Shown in pieces: positions 62,870 through 64,000 of a stretch of 64,000 nucleotides of DNA. This DNA comes from Candidatus Woesearchaeota archaeon (GTDB lineage: Archaea > Nanobdellota > Nanobdellia > Woesearchaeales > JAAOYA01): NCBI GenBank assembly GCA_018221105.1, contig JAAOYA010000001.1:176812-240811 (forward strand), written 5' to 3'. How positions within the stretch are numbered: the stretch's first letter is position 1; every line of letters begins with the position of its first letter. A program made the position numbers and the translations under genes. Below the pieces are notes generated by a model that had not been told where the DNA came from, searched no databases, and saw nothing but the letters and a program-made list of their open reading frames with translations.

Positions 62870-63863
62870 TAACAGCTTTTGCAATTCTAGTAACATAATT
62901 CTCATAACGCTGCAATTTTTCAAGTATTGAAGAAATTTTAGCGCTGAACTTTTGAGACCCTTTAGGGTGTTGTTTACACGCCAGGCGATGCTCTAATAAT
63001 GCTTCAATATCTTTCATCATCTCACTTTTTTTTGCCAGTGCAGCAAAAGAAGCTGTTTTTTTACGCTTGTAAAACTCATTCAATATATTCAAATAAGTCT
63101 TGTTAATCTCATCAAGCAGCACGATAAATTCTTTGTGACAAGGGTTTTTTGTGTTCTTGCAATCCTCAAACAAAATATATTGTGTTTCAGCAAGCAACCT
63201 AGCAAGTCTTTTTATTTGATCAGCTGTTGACTCTAAAGCTTCAATAACCCTAAAATAGTTTATTGCATCTTTAAAGCGTATTTCTACTTGGCTTGCAAGA
63301 CTCGGGTGTTGCATTACTTTATTGAGTATTTTATGTCCTACAATAAATAATCTGTTGACGTCTTCGTCACGTTTTGCAAAATCTACTGCTTGGCGTTGTC
63401 TTATAGCATCATCCAAATCTTTAATCATTGAACGTATGATAACATCCATTCGTCGTACAATATTAATTATTGAAATGTCGTTCATGTTCAAAAAATCTTT
63501 AATGACAACCTTTTTTTTGCTTTGCTCCATTATCTCCAAAGCAATCATTTCACGAGTCGAATCCTTAATTATGTCTAAGTGTTTTTCGATGTCATGATCG
63601 ATTATTTCTATCACATTATAATTTCTGATGTATGCAGAAATTATGTATTTTCGCAAATATAACGGGTTGACAACTGTCAAATCAATAGTTTTGACCCTGG
63701 GCTGTATTTGTGCTTCAGAATTATTATCCACTACTAATTTGTCACCCTCAAAATGAATATTTACTTCATCGCCTTTTTTTAAATCGTGGTCTGTAATCCA
63801 ATTTTTTGGCAAGCTGATAACAAAACTATTACGACCAAATTTTATTAGTTTTCTTGATACCAT
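62853..63863 (-). CDS. PhoU-like regulator with an AbrB/SpoVT DNA-binding domain
   Basis: A protein of 336 residues from ATG 63863 (MVSRKLIKFGRNSFV). Residues 1-50 form a SpoVT/AbrB swapped-hairpin domain (RKLIKFGRNSFVISLPKNW, then KKGDEVNIHFEG). The rest is the helical PhoU domain (about 80-330) with repeated E/D-rich helices that bind metals. Archaeal fusions of this kind regulate phosphate uptake. A longer frame reaches 63974 but lacks a start site; GGGGGTG before ATG 63863 favours the short form. Confidence 0.85.
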   Translation of the reverse strand: MVSRKLIKFGRNSFVISLPKNWITDHDLKKGDEVNIHFEGDKLVVDNNSEAQIQPRVKTIDLTVVNPLYLRKYIISAYIRNYNVIEIIDHDIEKHLDIIKDSTREMIALEIMEQSKKKVVIKDFLNMNDISIINIVRRMDVIIRSMIKDLDDAIRQRQAVDFAKRDEDVNRLFIVGHKILNKVMQHPSLASQVEIRFKDAINYFRVIEALESTADQIKRLARLLAETQYILFEDCKNTKNPCHKEFIVLLDEINKTYLNILNEFYKRKKTASFAALAKKSEMMKDIEALLEHRLACKQHPKGSQKFSAKISSILEKLQRYENYVTRIAKAVINWDS

Positions 63864-63986
63864 AAACCCTACACCCCCAATAAAAGCATATAGCCAAATG
63901 CAAAACATATTAGCTATATATACTATATCGTAAATGTATATATATTTAAAAGTATCTATAGTATGTATAAACAAGGGGGTGGGTTT
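63864..63986. promoter_or_regulatory. Divergent promoter with an inverted repeat
   Basis: An AT-rich region between the PhoU-like gene and the partial gene at the right edge. It contains TATATATACTATA (63915-63927) and TATAGTATGTATA (63957-63969), complementary at 12 of 13 positions about 30 bp apart; both may also serve as TATA boxes. Each gene has a GGGGGTG-type ribosome site a few bases before its ATG. It could be an operator for the PhoU-like regulator. Confidence 0.5.
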
Positions 63987-64000
63987 ATGACAACCGACTA
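63987..64000 (+). CDS. Start of a gene continuing past the window
   Basis: ATG 63987 followed by ACA ACC GAC (MTTD), with gggggtgggttt immediately upstream acting as a ribosome site like that of the divergent PhoU-like gene. Only four complete codons are visible, so nothing can be said about the product. Confidence 0.5.

Noticed and set aside
63864-63974. 37-residue Tyr/Ile-rich extension of the PhoU-like regulator
   Set aside because: It translates AT-rich promoter DNA; the AbrB domain starts at ATG 63863 after a GGGGGTG site.

Overview
The window is AT-rich chromosomal DNA from an archaeon, most likely a DPANN lineage of the Woesearchaeota/Pacearchaeota type (my inference from gene content; no database search was possible). 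Archaeal markers include TFB, RpoK, Spt5, the exosome (Rrp4/41/42) with SBDS, proteasome alpha, RNase P Pop5, Lsm, GINS, eL37, eL41, eL42, eS1, class I lysyl-tRNA synthetase, Bud32, Pth2 and a methanococcal-type S-layer protein. Bacterial-type DNA gyrase B and FtsZ are also present. Many genes begin about 25 nt after a TATA box, which suggests leaderless mRNAs; others have GGAGGTG-type Shine-Dalgarno sites that match the CCTCC end of the 16S rRNA.

Layout. 0-14.2 kb: mixed accessory and metabolic genes (DUF362 ferredoxin, class II aldolase, glucosyl-3-phosphoglycerate synthase-like enzyme, AMP phosphorylase, TFB, MPG-type phosphatase with a GH15-like enzyme) and four tRNAs. 14.2-21.4 kb: small membrane proteins, NUDIX, gyrB, HAD and EamA. 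21.4-25.7 kb: a tightly overlapping minus-strand operon, pop5-psmA-SBDS-rrp4-rrp41-rrp42-rpoK. 25.8-29.3 kb: phosphohexomutase, MiaB-like methylthiotransferase and an unknown. 29.4-34.3 kb: rRNA operon 16S-tRNA-Ala-23S (minus strand) with visible processing stems. 34.3-35.05 kb: eL41 and a four-tRNA cluster. 35.1-40.6 kb: deaminase, eL42, Gins51, the S-layer gene with a structured leader, tRNA-Leu, eL37 and Lsm. 40.6-47.3 kb: uL11, Spt5-SecE-FtsZ, FKBP, cytidylate kinase, RNase HII and a C39-like protein. 47.4-64 kb: SMC, HisRS, Bud32, eS1, a methyltransferase-kinase fusion, aminopeptidase, Pth2, LysRS, a RimB/RimK-like pair and a PhoU-like regulator.

The strongest unusual signal is in the tRNAs. 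All ten tRNA genes have an intron at position 37/38. Two (Leu-TAA and Val-TAC) have a second 43-nt intron at the same place in the T-loop, and one (Leu-TAG) has a second intron in the D-loop. Each can be drawn as a bulge-helix-bulge substrate, giving 13 introns in total. Other observations: C33 in tRNA-Val(GAC), a tRNA-Ile with a genomically encoded TAT anticodon, a 15-bp tRNA-Thr 3'-end repeat flanking a single aldolase gene, a Shine-Dalgarno site held in a tetraloop before the S-layer gene, and an apparent one-base frameshift near the start of the rimK-like gene.
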